A DNA stretch of 64,000 bases from Blastopirellula sp. J2-11 (lineage in GTDB: Bacteria; Planctomycetota; Planctomycetia; Pirellulales; Pirellulaceae), in NCBI RefSeq assembly GCF_024584705.1, contig NZ_CP097384.1:4340001-4404000 (forward strand). The letters are read 5' to 3'. Below, piece by piece: positions 56,360 through 64,000 of this stretch. Each line of letters begins with the position of its first letter. Position 1 is the stretch's first letter. The notes below the pieces were generated by a model. It saw nothing but the letters and a program-made list of their open reading frames with translations, did not search any database and was not told the DNA's origin. Made by a program: the position numbers and the translations under genes.

Positions 56360-57560
56360 AACGCGCTTGCGGCTCTACGGCCAACATCGCTGCAGGCAAC
56401 TGACTCAGCGGTACGTTCGCAGGAAGCGGAAACATCGCGAACTTCGCCGCTTTCCCCACGCTCAGCGAGCCGTAGGTGGATTCGATTCCCAGCGCAATCG
56501 CCGGCGTTAACGTCACCATCCGCAGTAAGTCGCTGGCGGGAATTTCTGGAAAAATCTGTGCCGCAAGGCGCACATCGCGCCAGAGCGCCAGATCGGGATT
56601 GGAAGCCCGTGAATCGGTCCCAATCGCCAGAGCTGCCCCTGTTGGGTGGAGCTTCGACAACGGGTGACGCGCATGCCCAAAGTATTGATGCGTGCGTGGG
56701 CAATAGACCAAGGTCAGCGACTCCGGACGCTCGGCGATATATCGCAGTTCTTCGTCATCCAGATAGTTGCCGTGGATTACGAGCGCATGATGCGCTGGCG
56801 ACAAGCGACGGAGATAGTCGAGCGGCCGCGTTCCCGCCGAAAACGCGTCGTCGCGCCAGACGCCAAAATTCTCTAGCATTTCACGAAACGGCCCGGTCTG
56901 GCGATCGAGAAGTTCTAGCTCTTCCCGAGATTCGGCCAGATGCATCGCCAGCGGTATTTTCGACTCGGCCGACAATTGCGCCGCCGCCGAGACCACATCA
57001 CGATGAACGGAATAAGGAGCGTGCGGACTGAGTCCCGCTCGTTTGTCATTGGCCGCAGCGCTCTGCAAATGAAACTTCGCCGCCGCTATCAACTCTTCAC
57101 AGCGCTCCGGCGCCAGGCCGATCAGTTCTAAGAGCGAAACGACGCCGGCTTCGGCCGCATACATGGCAAGCGAATAGGGAATCGTCGTAATCTCGCCGAG
57201 CGCCGCGATCCCCTGCTCTTGCGATTCTTCGATACCAGCAGAAATCGCCGCAGTTTTTTGCGATTCCAACAACTCGCCAGCCGCACGCCGCTGGCTAACT
57301 ACTTGTTGAATCCAGACGGGAAACGACATGCCTGGTTCGCCAAGCGGCTGCGCAATGTTGCTGAATTCCAGATGCGTATGCGCGTTCACAAGCCCCGGCG
57401 CCAGCGCTACATCGCCGCAATCGATCGGCGGCTGTCCCGAGAGATTTTCGCCAACCGCGACAATCTTCCCGGCTGCGACCGTCAGAAGTCCCCCTTCGAT
57501 CGGCGGTTGATCGACGGGAACGAGCCATTTCGCTCGATAGCAAACAGACGCGTCGCTCAT
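56358..57560 (-). CDS. Amidohydrolase, MtaD/SsnA-like deaminase
   Basis: A 400-residue metal-dependent amidohydrolase. PGLVNAHTHLEFS supplies the HxH pair, LSPHAPYSVHRDVV a third ligand His region, LAMHLAESREELEL the His/Glu pair, and AIGTDSRASNPDLALW the metal-ligand Asp. The pattern fits the TRZ/ATZ-MtaD group that deaminates purine nucleosides or S-adenosylhomocysteine. Since the window encodes the futalosine pathway, an aminofutalosine deaminase role is possible, but nothing in the sequence proves it. It is convergent with purM. Confidence 0.82.
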   Translation of the reverse strand: MSDASVCYRAKWLVPVDQPPIEGGLLTVAAGKIVAVGENLSGQPPIDCGDVALAPGLVNAHTHLEFSNIAQPLGEPGMSFPVWIQQVVSQRRAAGELLESQKTAAISAGIEESQEQGIAALGEITTIPYSLAMYAAEAGVVSLLELIGLAPERCEELIAAAKFHLQSAAANDKRAGLSPHAPYSVHRDVVSAAAQLSAESKIPLAMHLAESREELELLDRQTGPFREMLENFGVWRDDAFSAGTRPLDYLRRLSPAHHALVIHGNYLDDEELRYIAERPESLTLVYCPRTHQYFGHARHPLSKLHPTGAALAIGTDSRASNPDLALWRDVRLAAQIFPEIPASDLLRMVTLTPAIALGIESTYGSLSVGKAAKFAMFPLPANVPLSQLPAAMLAVEPQAR

Positions 57561-57620
57561 GACGTCGGATCCTCAATCACGCGTATTGAAGTTTTGTTAT
57601 TGGAAACCGCTAGCGCCGAT

Positions 57621-57885
57621 TCCTCTTCGTAGCCCGCTGCGCTTTTTGCAGTTGCGCTATTTCGAATCCATCGAACACTAGCCCGCCAGCGCCAGCGAGG
57701 GAAAGCGGCTCGCCACTTCAATCCGTGTTAGGATCGCCAACTCTATTCCCTCGCTCGCGCTGGCGGGCTAGTGTGACGATTTGCGGTTGATTCTGGCCGT
57801 ATTAACGTCCTTTATGCGTGTTCGATCGTTCGCGAATTGCAAATAGCTCAACTTCAAAAAGCGCAGCGGGCTACGAAGATAGATG
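57621..57885. repeat. Intergenic copy C of the dispersed structured repeat
   Basis: A large two-level inverted structure. The outer arms CTTCGTAGCCCGCTGCGCTT (from 57625) and the complementary AAAAAGCGCAGCGGGCTACG (ending near 57877) enclose the rest. The inner 29-base arms at 57675-57703 and 57746-57774 (ACACTAGCCCGCCAGCGCCA and onward) pair with one mismatch and hold a 42-base loop with CCACTTCAATCCGTGTTAGG. The loop is shared with copy B; the arms are not. No gene is seen. Confidence 0.85.
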
Positions 57886-57899
57886 ATCGCCAAATATTC

Positions 57900-58652
57900 C
57901 TAAGGGGCAACATCCTCGATCACGCGTTGGGCTTCCCACTCGGCATGCCAACCGGCGATCGCATTCCAGGTCTCTGGCAGCGGCGCCGTGACGGCGACGA
58001 TCTCGTCGACCATCGGATGCTTCAAACGAAGATAGCGCGCGTGCAACGCGATATGTCGCGCTCGTTCGTCGTCACTTTGCGGACCAAACGGGATCTCGCC
58101 GCCATACGAGACATCTCCCAAGATCGGAAATCCGCGCGATGCGCACTGCACGCGGATTTGATGGTAGCGACCCGTGTCGAGTTCAATCTCGAGCCAGGCG
58201 CCCTGCTCGGTTCGGCGAAGCACTTCGTACTTGAGTTTCGCCCAGCGTGCGCCGGGATCCGAAGGCGGCACGATCTCGGCCATCGCGACATCGGGGATTT
58301 TGCGGATCGGATCTTCCCAAACTCCCCGATCTTCACTGGGCTGACCGGCGACAAACGCCCAGTAGACCTTCCGCACTAGACGCGTTTCAAATTGCTGCGA
58401 GATCCGCCGCGCAGCACGTACATTCCGAGCAAACGTCAGCACGCCAGAAACAGGTCGATCCAACCGATGGGGAACGCCGAGATAAACTTTGCCGGTCTTC
58501 AAGTCGCGTTGCCGGATAAACGCTTTGAAACGCGACTCCAGACTATCGATGTGCGGGGGAGCCTGAGTCAGCAACCCAGCCGGTTTGGCGATACAAAAGC
58601 AGGGGCCCTGTTCGTAGAGGATATCCACGCGGGGCGAAGGGGATTCATTCAT
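57900..58652 (-). CDS. RluA-family pseudouridine synthase
   Basis: A 250-residue RNA modification enzyme. The catalytic block GVPHRLDRPVSGVLTFARN contains the essential Asp. FCIAKPAGLLTQ, 'ETRLVRKVYWAFVAG' and 'LDTGRYHQIRVQCASRGFPI' with LGDVSYGGEIPFG are typical RluA/RluD family segments. No S4 domain is present, so the rRNA or tRNA target cannot be assigned. The gene is transcribed alone; about 100 bases separate it from the BON-like gene. Confidence 0.92.
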   Translation of the reverse strand: MNESPSPRVDILYEQGPCFCIAKPAGLLTQAPPHIDSLESRFKAFIRQRDLKTGKVYLGVPHRLDRPVSGVLTFARNVRAARRISQQFETRLVRKVYWAFVAGQPSEDRGVWEDPIRKIPDVAMAEIVPPSDPGARWAKLKYEVLRRTEQGAWLEIELDTGRYHQIRVQCASRGFPILGDVSYGGEIPFGPQSDDERARHIALHARYLRLKHPMVDEIVAVTAPLPETWNAIAGWHAEWEAQRVIEDVAP

Positions 58653-58751
58653 CCGGCCATTATAGCGAAGCGGACGGAGATCGCGTCAGGCGACTAGTTT
58701 TGCGTCAACTGACGATTGCCGGGCTCCGGAAAGTTGAGCAGCGTCTGACTG

Positions 58752-59018
58752 CTAATGGGCGACTTCGATGAAATCCGAGACGCGCCGAACCGAAGTGAGA
58801 CGCGACACCAGGCGGACCGCGGACAGTTTCAGCGTGTCGGTCGGGACGGTGCCGCACAGGACAACTTCGCCGTCGCAAGCGGCGCAGTACAGGCGCGACA
58901 GTTCGGTGCGCCCGCTGGCGTCCAGCATCTGCCGAGCAGCCGTCGTGAGAATGGCGTCAGACGATGCGCGACGATCTTCGCCGGCCATGATTTCCAGTTC
59001 CGTTGAAATAGCGTTCAT
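58752..59018 (-). CDS. Small BON-like domain protein
   Basis: An 88-residue protein. ATG 59018 is supported by AGGAAG seven bases upstream; the longer frame to 59045 is not needed. After a short acidic N-terminus (STELEIMAGEDRRASSDAIL) it has ELSRLYCAACDGEVVLCGTV, then DTLKLSAVRLVSRLTSVRRV and SDFIEVAH, the strand-helix-strand arrangement of a single BON domain. No signal peptide is evident. It resembles the truncated protein at the left edge of the window. Function is unknown. Confidence 0.72.
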   Translation of the reverse strand: MNAISTELEIMAGEDRRASSDAILTTAARQMLDASGRTELSRLYCAACDGEVVLCGTVPTDTLKLSAVRLVSRLTSVRRVSDFIEVAH

Positions 59019-59153
59019 TGGAAGACTTCCTGATCCAATTGGCATAATGGGTTTTCTCTTTCTCTCTAAATTACGTCCTTCATTCGAACTCTGAATGAAT
59101 TGAGTGCGAACATTTCGCGTAGTTCACGCTGTAGAACAGCCCCTCAAAAACGA

Positions 59154-59183
59154 AAAACGCCGGCAAGCGAGTGCCGGCGTTTT
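59154..59183 (-). terminator. Terminator of the Gfo/Idh/MocA gene
   Basis: A perfect 12-bp stem AAAACGCCGGCA/TGCCGGCGTTTT with a 6-base loop and a U-run on the minus strand, about 27 bases beyond the oxidoreductase stop. Confidence 0.92.
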
Positions 59184-59210
59184 CGATTTTGACGAATCGG
59201 AGGGGTGGTC

Positions 59211-60698
59211 TTAGACCTTGCCCGCAGCCGGAACTTCGTACGGTTTGCGATAGTCGCGCGACAACTTGTGGTTGGCCGCTTCGTTCCCGATAAAGGTTTC
59301 GCTCTTCGGATCCATCTTCAGGTTCGGACCAAGCTTGACTTTGTCCTTCGCCAGATCGACTTTGTTGTCTTTCAGGTGGTCGGTGTAACGGCCCAACGTC
59401 GCTTTGACGTTTTCGGTCGTATCCAACTCTTCCAAACGTTCCAGGCATTCGCCGGCCGAGACGCTTTCGCCCAATTGGTACGAAATGTTCCCCGTGTGGC
59501 AAAGAGCGCTGGAAAGATGGCCCTCTACGATGTCGCCGTTCAAGCTGGCAACGTCGCGCGAACGAACGCCTTCGATGAAGTTGTCGTAGTGGTGCTGGTC
59601 ACCACCGCCGCTGAACTCCTTGAACTTCTTGCCATTCTTATCGAAGGCGGCGCCGCCGTTGTACGAGGAAATAACGACATAGCCGTCGGTTCCCTCGAAG
59701 ATCACGCCGACGCTCGAACCCTTGTACTTCCGGCTGCTCTCTGGCGTCGACTTGTCGTAGACCAATCCGCGAACTTCAAACACCAGGGCGCTGTCGCCGT
59801 AGTTGTGAATGATGACCTGCGTGTTGGGCGTAGTGCCGGCGTCTTCGTAGCCGTAACGACCGCCGTAGCTGATCACCTGCGAGCTCAGTTCGTCAACGCC
59901 GAGTCCCCAGCGCGCGATATCCATTTGATGGATGCCTTGATTGCCGAGATCGCCGTTCCCATACGGCCATTGCCAGTGCCAATCGTAATGGAACTGCTTG
60001 CGGGTCACCGGGCCCAATTGAGCCGGCCCCGACCACAGATCGTAGTCGACCGAAGCCGGAACCTTGTAATCGCCGACCGGTCCGATCGAAGCGCGCGGCT
60101 TGTAGCAGAGACCGCGGGCAACTTTGACTTCGCCGATGCCGCCGTTTTTCACAAAATTGATCGTGTCGATCATGCCTGGGTTCGAGCGGCTTTGCGTACC
60201 GGCCTGACAGATCTTGTTGTATTTGCGCGCGGCTTCGACGATGCGACGACCTTCGCTCACATTGTGGCTGACCGGTTTTTCGACATAGACGTCTTTGCCG
60301 GCTTGCAGCGCCCAGATGGCGGCCAACGCGTGCCAGTGATTCGGCGTCGCGATCGTGATGATGTCGACGCTGTCGTCATCCAAAACCTTGCGCAGGTCGG
60401 TCGCGATTTGCGGCTTCTTCCCTTGCTTGTCGGCAACTTGCTTGGCGCGGCGAGCGGCCACGTCCGAGTCGGCGTCGCAGATGTAGACGTATTCCGTATC
60501 TTTGCGGTTGAGCATTCCGCCCACGTGCGACATCCCGCGACCGTTCACGCCGATCGTCGCGACACGCAGTTTTTCGTTCGGGCTACTGCTTTGCTTCGGC
60601 TCATCCGCCATCAGCGGAGATGCGGCGCTGGCCGCAACAGCTGCGGCCGATGCGAACATCGATTGTTCCAAGAATTGACGACGAGACTTCAAAGTCAT
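59211..60698 (-). CDS. Tat-exported Gfo/Idh/MocA family oxidoreductase
   Basis: A 495-residue protein. The N-terminal KSRRQFLEQSMFASAAAVAA is a twin-arginine signal, so it is exported folded, presumably with bound cofactor. The Rossmann motif follows as VATIGVNGRGMSHVGG, then 'EYVYICDADSDVAARR' and DIITIATPNHWHALAAIWAL with DVYVEKPVSHNVSEG, whose 'EKP' Lys is catalytic. The C-terminal dimerisation domain includes HYDWHWQWPYGNGDLGNQGI. It is probably a sugar or inositol dehydrogenase or glycosidase-like enzyme. ATG 60698 has GGAG seven bases upstream. Very many paralogues exist in Planctomycetes. Confidence 0.92.
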   Translation of the reverse strand: MTLKSRRQFLEQSMFASAAAVAASAASPLMADEPKQSSSPNEKLRVATIGVNGRGMSHVGGMLNRKDTEYVYICDADSDVAARRAKQVADKQGKKPQIATDLRKVLDDDSVDIITIATPNHWHALAAIWALQAGKDVYVEKPVSHNVSEGRRIVEAARKYNKICQAGTQSRSNPGMIDTINFVKNGGIGEVKVARGLCYKPRASIGPVGDYKVPASVDYDLWSGPAQLGPVTRKQFHYDWHWQWPYGNGDLGNQGIHQMDIARWGLGVDELSSQVISYGGRYGYEDAGTTPNTQVIIHNYGDSALVFEVRGLVYDKSTPESSRKYKGSSVGVIFEGTDGYVVISSYNGGAAFDKNGKKFKEFSGGGDQHHYDNFIEGVRSRDVASLNGDIVEGHLSSALCHTGNISYQLGESVSAGECLERLEELDTTENVKATLGRYTDHLKDNKVDLAKDKVKLGPNLKMDPKSETFIGNEAANHKLSRDYRKPYEVPAAGKV

Positions 60699-60805
60699 TG
60701 GGCGCTCCAATTAGGTGGGCAAAAAGAATGCGCGTAAGGTAGGGATAAGTGCAACAGCACTTCCCCTATGATAAACGATCTCGGTTCATTTGGAAATCAT
60801 TACGC

Positions 60806-61624
60806 CTATGATTTTTCTCTTCGCGAGCCTGCTTCGCTATCAAAGCCAAACCGCGTCACCAGCCAATCGGCCCAGGTCGGCGCCAAGCGATCCAGCCACA
60901 CGAGCCCCTTTCCTCCGAAACTCAGGATCACTTCCTGCTTGCCGGATTGGACCGCCTTAATCGCTGCTTTGGCAACCTCAGCAGAGGTCATCGCTCCCTT
61001 CCCCTTGGCCGGCTGACGTCCCGCCTTTTCGATCACCGCGGTCGTAAACTCGCTTTCGGTCGTGCTGGGACTGACCAGGATGACATCAATCCCTTCGCTA
61101 GCAAGTTCGGCTCGCAGCGCATCGCTAAAACCGTGGATTGCAAATTTGCTAGCACAGTATTCGCTTTTCGCTGGAACGGCGCGATGCGCTAAGATCGAAG
61201 AAATGTTGCAGATCGCCGGCGACTTGCCGCGGCGTAACGAAGGGATCGCCGTCCGGATGAGCTCGACTGGCGCGAAGAAGTTGACCTCCATGACCTGTCG
61301 CAGCCGCTCGGGAGATCCGTCGGCAAACGGACCGAGCGCCCCGATCCCGGCGTTATTGATCAGCAGATCGAGTCCCCCAAACTGCGAGTTAGCGGCGCTG
61401 ACCAACTCTGTTCGCAGCGCCCCATCGCAGATGTCGCCGGGGACGATGACCAACTGTTTTGGCGCCGCGACTTCGGCGGCTAGCTCTTCTAGGCGATCTG
61501 CGCGCCGCGCGGTGGCGACCACTTTGGCGCCGGCGGCGATTAACTGCCGCGTTAATTCTCGGCCGATTCCGCTGGAAGCGCCGGTGACGATCGCACGCTG
61601 ATCACGCAGTTGACGACGCGCCAT
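60806..61624 (-). CDS. Short-chain dehydrogenase/reductase
   Basis: A 272-residue SDR. VTGASSGIGRELTRQLIAAG is the cofactor loop, LLINNAGIGALGPF the NNAG motif, NISSILAHRAVPAKSEYCAS holds the catalytic Ser and Tyr, and KFAIHGFSDALRAEL gives the Lys. 'ATARRADRL' at strand 2 suggests NADP(H). The C-terminus is a probable membrane-proximal helix (LVWLDRLAPTWADWLVTRFG), as in the DltE/YqjQ-type group. It lies two bases downstream of hflX, so it is cotranscribed. The substrate is unknown. Confidence 0.9.
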   Translation of the reverse strand: MARRQLRDQRAIVTGASSGIGRELTRQLIAAGAKVVATARRADRLEELAAEVAAPKQLVIVPGDICDGALRTELVSAANSQFGGLDLLINNAGIGALGPFADGSPERLRQVMEVNFFAPVELIRTAIPSLRRGKSPAICNISSILAHRAVPAKSEYCASKFAIHGFSDALRAELASEGIDVILVSPSTTESEFTTAVIEKAGRQPAKGKGAMTSAEVAKAAIKAVQSGKQEVILSFGGKGLVWLDRLAPTWADWLVTRFGFDSEAGSRREKS

Positions 61625-61626
61625 CG

Positions 61627-62952
61627 TCAGGCGACTTCTTCGATCGGATCTTTATCCTCGGCCGTTTCGGTCGGCACATGATCACGAATCACGGTATCGG
61701 GATCATCAATGCGGCCGAGAAAATGGGCCGGCAAACGACAATGAATGCGCATCCGCGTCTCGCTATAGGTTTTCGAGACCACTTCTCCGTGCGACGCGAG
61801 ATAAGCCATCAAGCGGCCGTTGTCGATTCCCGTTTCGACATCCACATCGCGGAAACTGCGGCTCAACGCATCGCTGACCGCCAGCGCGAATTTCTCACGT
61901 CCTTCGCCTGTCTTGGCGCTGACCAGCAGTGCGCCGGGATAGCGCTGCAGCAGCACATCCAGCGTATGTTGATCGCTCACGGCGTCGATCTTGTTTAAGA
62001 CCAGCAGCGCATCTTTTTCTTCAATCCCAATCTCTTCCAGCACTTCATAAACCGCGCTGATCTGATTGACGACGTCGGGATTGCTGGCGTCGGCGACATG
62101 CAGCAGCAAGTCGGCCTGACGCGCTTCTTCGAGCGTCGCTTTAAAACTGGCGATCAAACGGTGAGGCAAATTGCGAATGAATCCGACCGTATCGCTTAGC
62201 AACACCGGTCCCCAGTGAGGAAGTTGCCAGCGACGCGTACGCGTATCCAGCGTGGCGAACAGCTTATCCTCGGCCAAAACTTGCGCTTCGGTCAGATAGT
62301 TCATCAGCGTGCTTTTGCCGGCGTTGGTGTAACCGACAATCGAGATTGTCATAACGTTGCGGCGCGAAGCGACTTCTCGCTCGCGACGACCTTGGACTTT
62401 CGCCAGATCGTCTTTCAAGTCGCGAATCCGCTTCTCGACCAGTCGGCGGTCGACTTCCAATTGCTTTTCACCCGGTCCACGCATCCCGACGCCCATCTTG
62501 ATGCGGTCCAAGTGACTCCACATCCGTTTGAGTCGGGGAAGCGCATATTGCAACTGCGCCAGTTCGACCGCGAGCCGCGACTCATAGGTTTGCGCATGCG
62601 TCGCAAAGATATCGAGAATCAGCTCGGTTCGATCAATCACCTTCAGCCCGGTTCCCTGCTCGAGATTGCGAGTCTGGGCCGGCGACAGTTCGTTATCGAA
62701 GATGATGACGTCCGCTTCCGAAGCTTCCGCGCACAGCTTTAACTCTTCGACTTTACCAGAGCCTAGATAGGTCGCCGTCTCCGGCTTATCGCGGCGCTGC
62801 GTCATTCTTCCTACGACTTCGGTGCCGGCCGTTGTCGCCAGCCCCGCAAGCTCGTCCAGAGGATCATCGCCGACGATCGTCTCGGGGAGAATGACTTTGA
62901 CCAACACCGATTTTTCTTCGGCGACGCTTTGTTTCCGTTCTCGTTGAGTCAC
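61627..62952 (-). CDS. hflX: Ribosome-associated GTPase HflX
   Basis: A 441-residue translational GTPase that splits stalled or heat-damaged 70S ribosomes. The N-terminal domain includes GSGKVEELKLCAEASEADVI and FDNELSPAQTRNLEQGTGLK; RMGVGMRGPGEKQLEVDRR-like sequence (KMGVGMRGPGEKQLEVDRRL in pieces) is diagnostic. G1 is SIVGYTNAGKSTLMNYL, G3 is LSDTVGFIRNLPHRLIASF and G4 is LVLNKID. The start is GTG with GAGG four bases upstream. It is followed directly by the SDR gene. Confidence 0.96.
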   Translation of the reverse strand: MTQRERKQSVAEEKSVLVKVILPETIVGDDPLDELAGLATTAGTEVVGRMTQRRDKPETATYLGSGKVEELKLCAEASEADVIIFDNELSPAQTRNLEQGTGLKVIDRTELILDIFATHAQTYESRLAVELAQLQYALPRLKRMWSHLDRIKMGVGMRGPGEKQLEVDRRLVEKRIRDLKDDLAKVQGRREREVASRRNVMTISIVGYTNAGKSTLMNYLTEAQVLAEDKLFATLDTRTRRWQLPHWGPVLLSDTVGFIRNLPHRLIASFKATLEEARQADLLLHVADASNPDVVNQISAVYEVLEEIGIEEKDALLVLNKIDAVSDQHTLDVLLQRYPGALLVSAKTGEGREKFALAVSDALSRSFRDVDVETGIDNGRLMAYLASHGEVVSKTYSETRMRIHCRLPAHFLGRIDDPDTVIRDHVPTETAEDKDPIEEVA

Positions 62953-63075
62953 GCGGCCTCGGGATACCGTTGTAAGGAATTGAAAAGATGTTCTGTCATT
63001 ATCTTATCCCACCACAAGAAACCTCCAAGAGTCTCTCGCGGCGGAAGTGGAGGGACGCAGGCCCCCCAAATAGGT

Positions 63076-63963
63076 TCACGCGGCGTTCGCAACACGATAT
63101 TTTCGCGTTACTTCCTTAAACCGTTCTACCAAACGACTTTGAAACCGGTAAGGATTCCAGGCCATCGCGATCGTTCGCTGCGGTTTCGGCGCGTGAAGCG
63201 AACTATAAATTCTCCGCCCATCCTGATCCAGACGGCGAGCCATCTGCGGAACCATCGAAACGCCATGTCCCAACGCGACCAACTCTTGCACGGTCGCCAA
63301 CTGACTCGTTTTCTCGACAGAAACGGGGTGAAACGACTTCTGCCGGCAGAACGAGACGATGTTATCCGACAAACAATGCGCCTCATCCAGCAAGATAAAG
63401 GGATACGGACGCACATCGGCGATCGTAATTCGCCTTTTGGTCGCCAGCGGGTGCCCCGCCGGCATCGCCAACAACAACTCTTCGTCAAACAACGCTTCGA
63501 TCTCAATATGCTGCATCGAAACCGGCAGCGCCAGCAGCGCCACATCCACTTCTCCTTGGGCGACCCGCTGCAATAATTTTTCGGTCACTTCTTCCTGGAC
63601 GGTTAGGGTCGACTCGGGCGAAGTCGCCGCGAACGCTTGCAACAGCCCCGGCAGAAAATAAGGGGCGATCGTCGGAATGGCGCCAATCCGAATTCGCCCG
63701 GTTCGCCCGTCGTCCGTAATCTCGGACTTCGTATCTTCGATCAGCGACAAGATCTGCTCGGCGCGTGACTGCAACAGCCGCCCTGCTTCGGTCAGCACGA
63801 TCGATCGGGATTGCCGCTCAAAGACCGGTTGCCCTAACTCTTCTTCCAATTTGCCAATCGAGCGACTCAGCGCCGGCTGCGAGACCAGCAGATCTTCGGC
63901 GGCCCGCGTGAAATTCTTCCACTCGGCCACTTTCAAAAAATAACGCAGCTGACTGATTTCCAT
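63076..63963 (-). CDS. LysR-family transcriptional regulator
   Basis: A 295-residue LTTR. The winged helix-turn-helix is at the N-terminus: [20 protein letters not shown], then '[20 protein letters not shown]' and [17 protein letters not shown]. The effector domain starts near residue 90 ([20 protein letters not shown]) and shows the CynR/CysB-like alpha/beta fold. '[20 protein letters not shown]' contains cysteines that recall OxyR-type regulators (the OxyR 'GHCLR...C' region), suggesting possible peroxide sensing; this is inferred. Its target is probably a divergent gene beyond the right edge of the window. Confidence 0.92.
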   Translation of the reverse strand: MEISQLRYFLKVAEWKNFTRAAEDLLVSQPALSRSIGKLEEELGQPVFERQSRSIVLTEAGRLLQSRAEQILSLIEDTKSEITDDGRTGRIRIGAIPTIAPYFLPGLLQAFAATSPESTLTVQEEVTEKLLQRVAQGEVDVALLALPVSMQHIEIEALFDEELLLAMPAGHPLATKRRITIADVRPYPFILLDEAHCLSDNIVSFCRQKSFHPVSVEKTSQLATVQELVALGHGVSMVPQMARRLDQDGRRIYSSLHAPKPQRTIAMAWNPYRFQSRLVERFKEVTRKYRVANAA

Positions 63964-64000
63964 CGATTTTCTCGGCGCGCGATTCCAATAACCAATACGC

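Noticed and set aside
59205-60737. A 510-codon plus-strand open frame opposite the Gfo/Idh/MocA gene
   Set aside because: It mirrors the true gene on the minus strand, which has a Tat signal, Rossmann and EKP motifs. The plus-strand product is Val/Arg/Asp-rich with no domains, the usual pattern of antisense shadows in GC-rich DNA.

Overview
The window looks like ordinary chromosome from a planctomycete of the Pirellulaceae type (Blastopirellula, Bremerella or Rhodopirellula relatives). The lineage markers are a DUF1592-type 'planctomycete cytochrome' gene followed by a DUF1552 gene, a DUF1559 prepilin-like protein, a twin-arginine Gfo/Idh/MocA oxidoreductase, a futalosine-pathway menaquinone pair, several Gly/Tyr/Arg-rich secreted proteins, and separate CoaC and CoaB genes. 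This assignment is inferred from gene families, not from a marker gene. Base composition is moderately GC-rich and even. The one clear mobile element is an IS4-family insertion.

Layout. 1-9.7 kb: the end of a BON-like gene, two divergent zinc-ribbon proteins, mqnA-mqnC, a methyltransferase, a ceramidase-like secreted protein, a SnoaL-like protein and a repeat-rich secreted protein. 9.9-13.5 kb: a kelch/mutarotase-symporter fusion and a DUF1338 (2-oxoadipate dioxygenase family) gene. 13.5-20 kb: a minus-strand arginine succinyltransferase (AST) operon with an M20 hydrolase where AstE would be expected. 20.2-25.2 kb: a DUF1592-DUF1552-hypothetical operon. 25.2-32.1 kb: tRNA-Ser(UGA), a small basic protein, clpB, dnaK and pheA. 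32.4-33.8 kb: three tandem paralogues of a small secreted YW-tailed protein. 33.9-35.6 kb: an intact IS4 element with 17-bp ends and an 11-bp target duplication, sitting inside a palindromic repeat. 35.7-40.1 kb: a housekeeping run tpiA-secG-yicC-gmk-rpoZ-coaC-coaB. 40.1-45.1 kb: a thioesterase, an ACT protein, and an ABC exporter whose permease is fused to a CPBP protease. 45.7-47.0 kb: a lipoprotein and a DUF1559 protein between two related repeats. 47.4-56.2 kb: an HD hydrolase, aspS, a membrane glycosyltransferase-like protein, glgX and purM. 56.4-64 kb: an amidohydrolase, an RluA-type pseudouridine synthase, a BON-like protein, a Gfo/Idh/MocA oxidoreductase, an SDR-hflX pair and a LysR regulator.

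The genes suggest a respiring heterotroph that makes menaquinone by the futalosine route, degrades arginine by succinylation, and exports many lineage-specific proteins. No defence island, CRISPR array, prophage or biosynthetic cluster is visible. The least explained material is non-coding: a dispersed structured element with a conserved loop and re-paired arms (three copies), nested perfect palindromes with a GGGGTCAGGTC core, and a tRNA-like 3' fragment at the astD/astB junction. The tandem YW-tailed protein family and the M20-for-AstE substitution are the most interesting protein-level observations.
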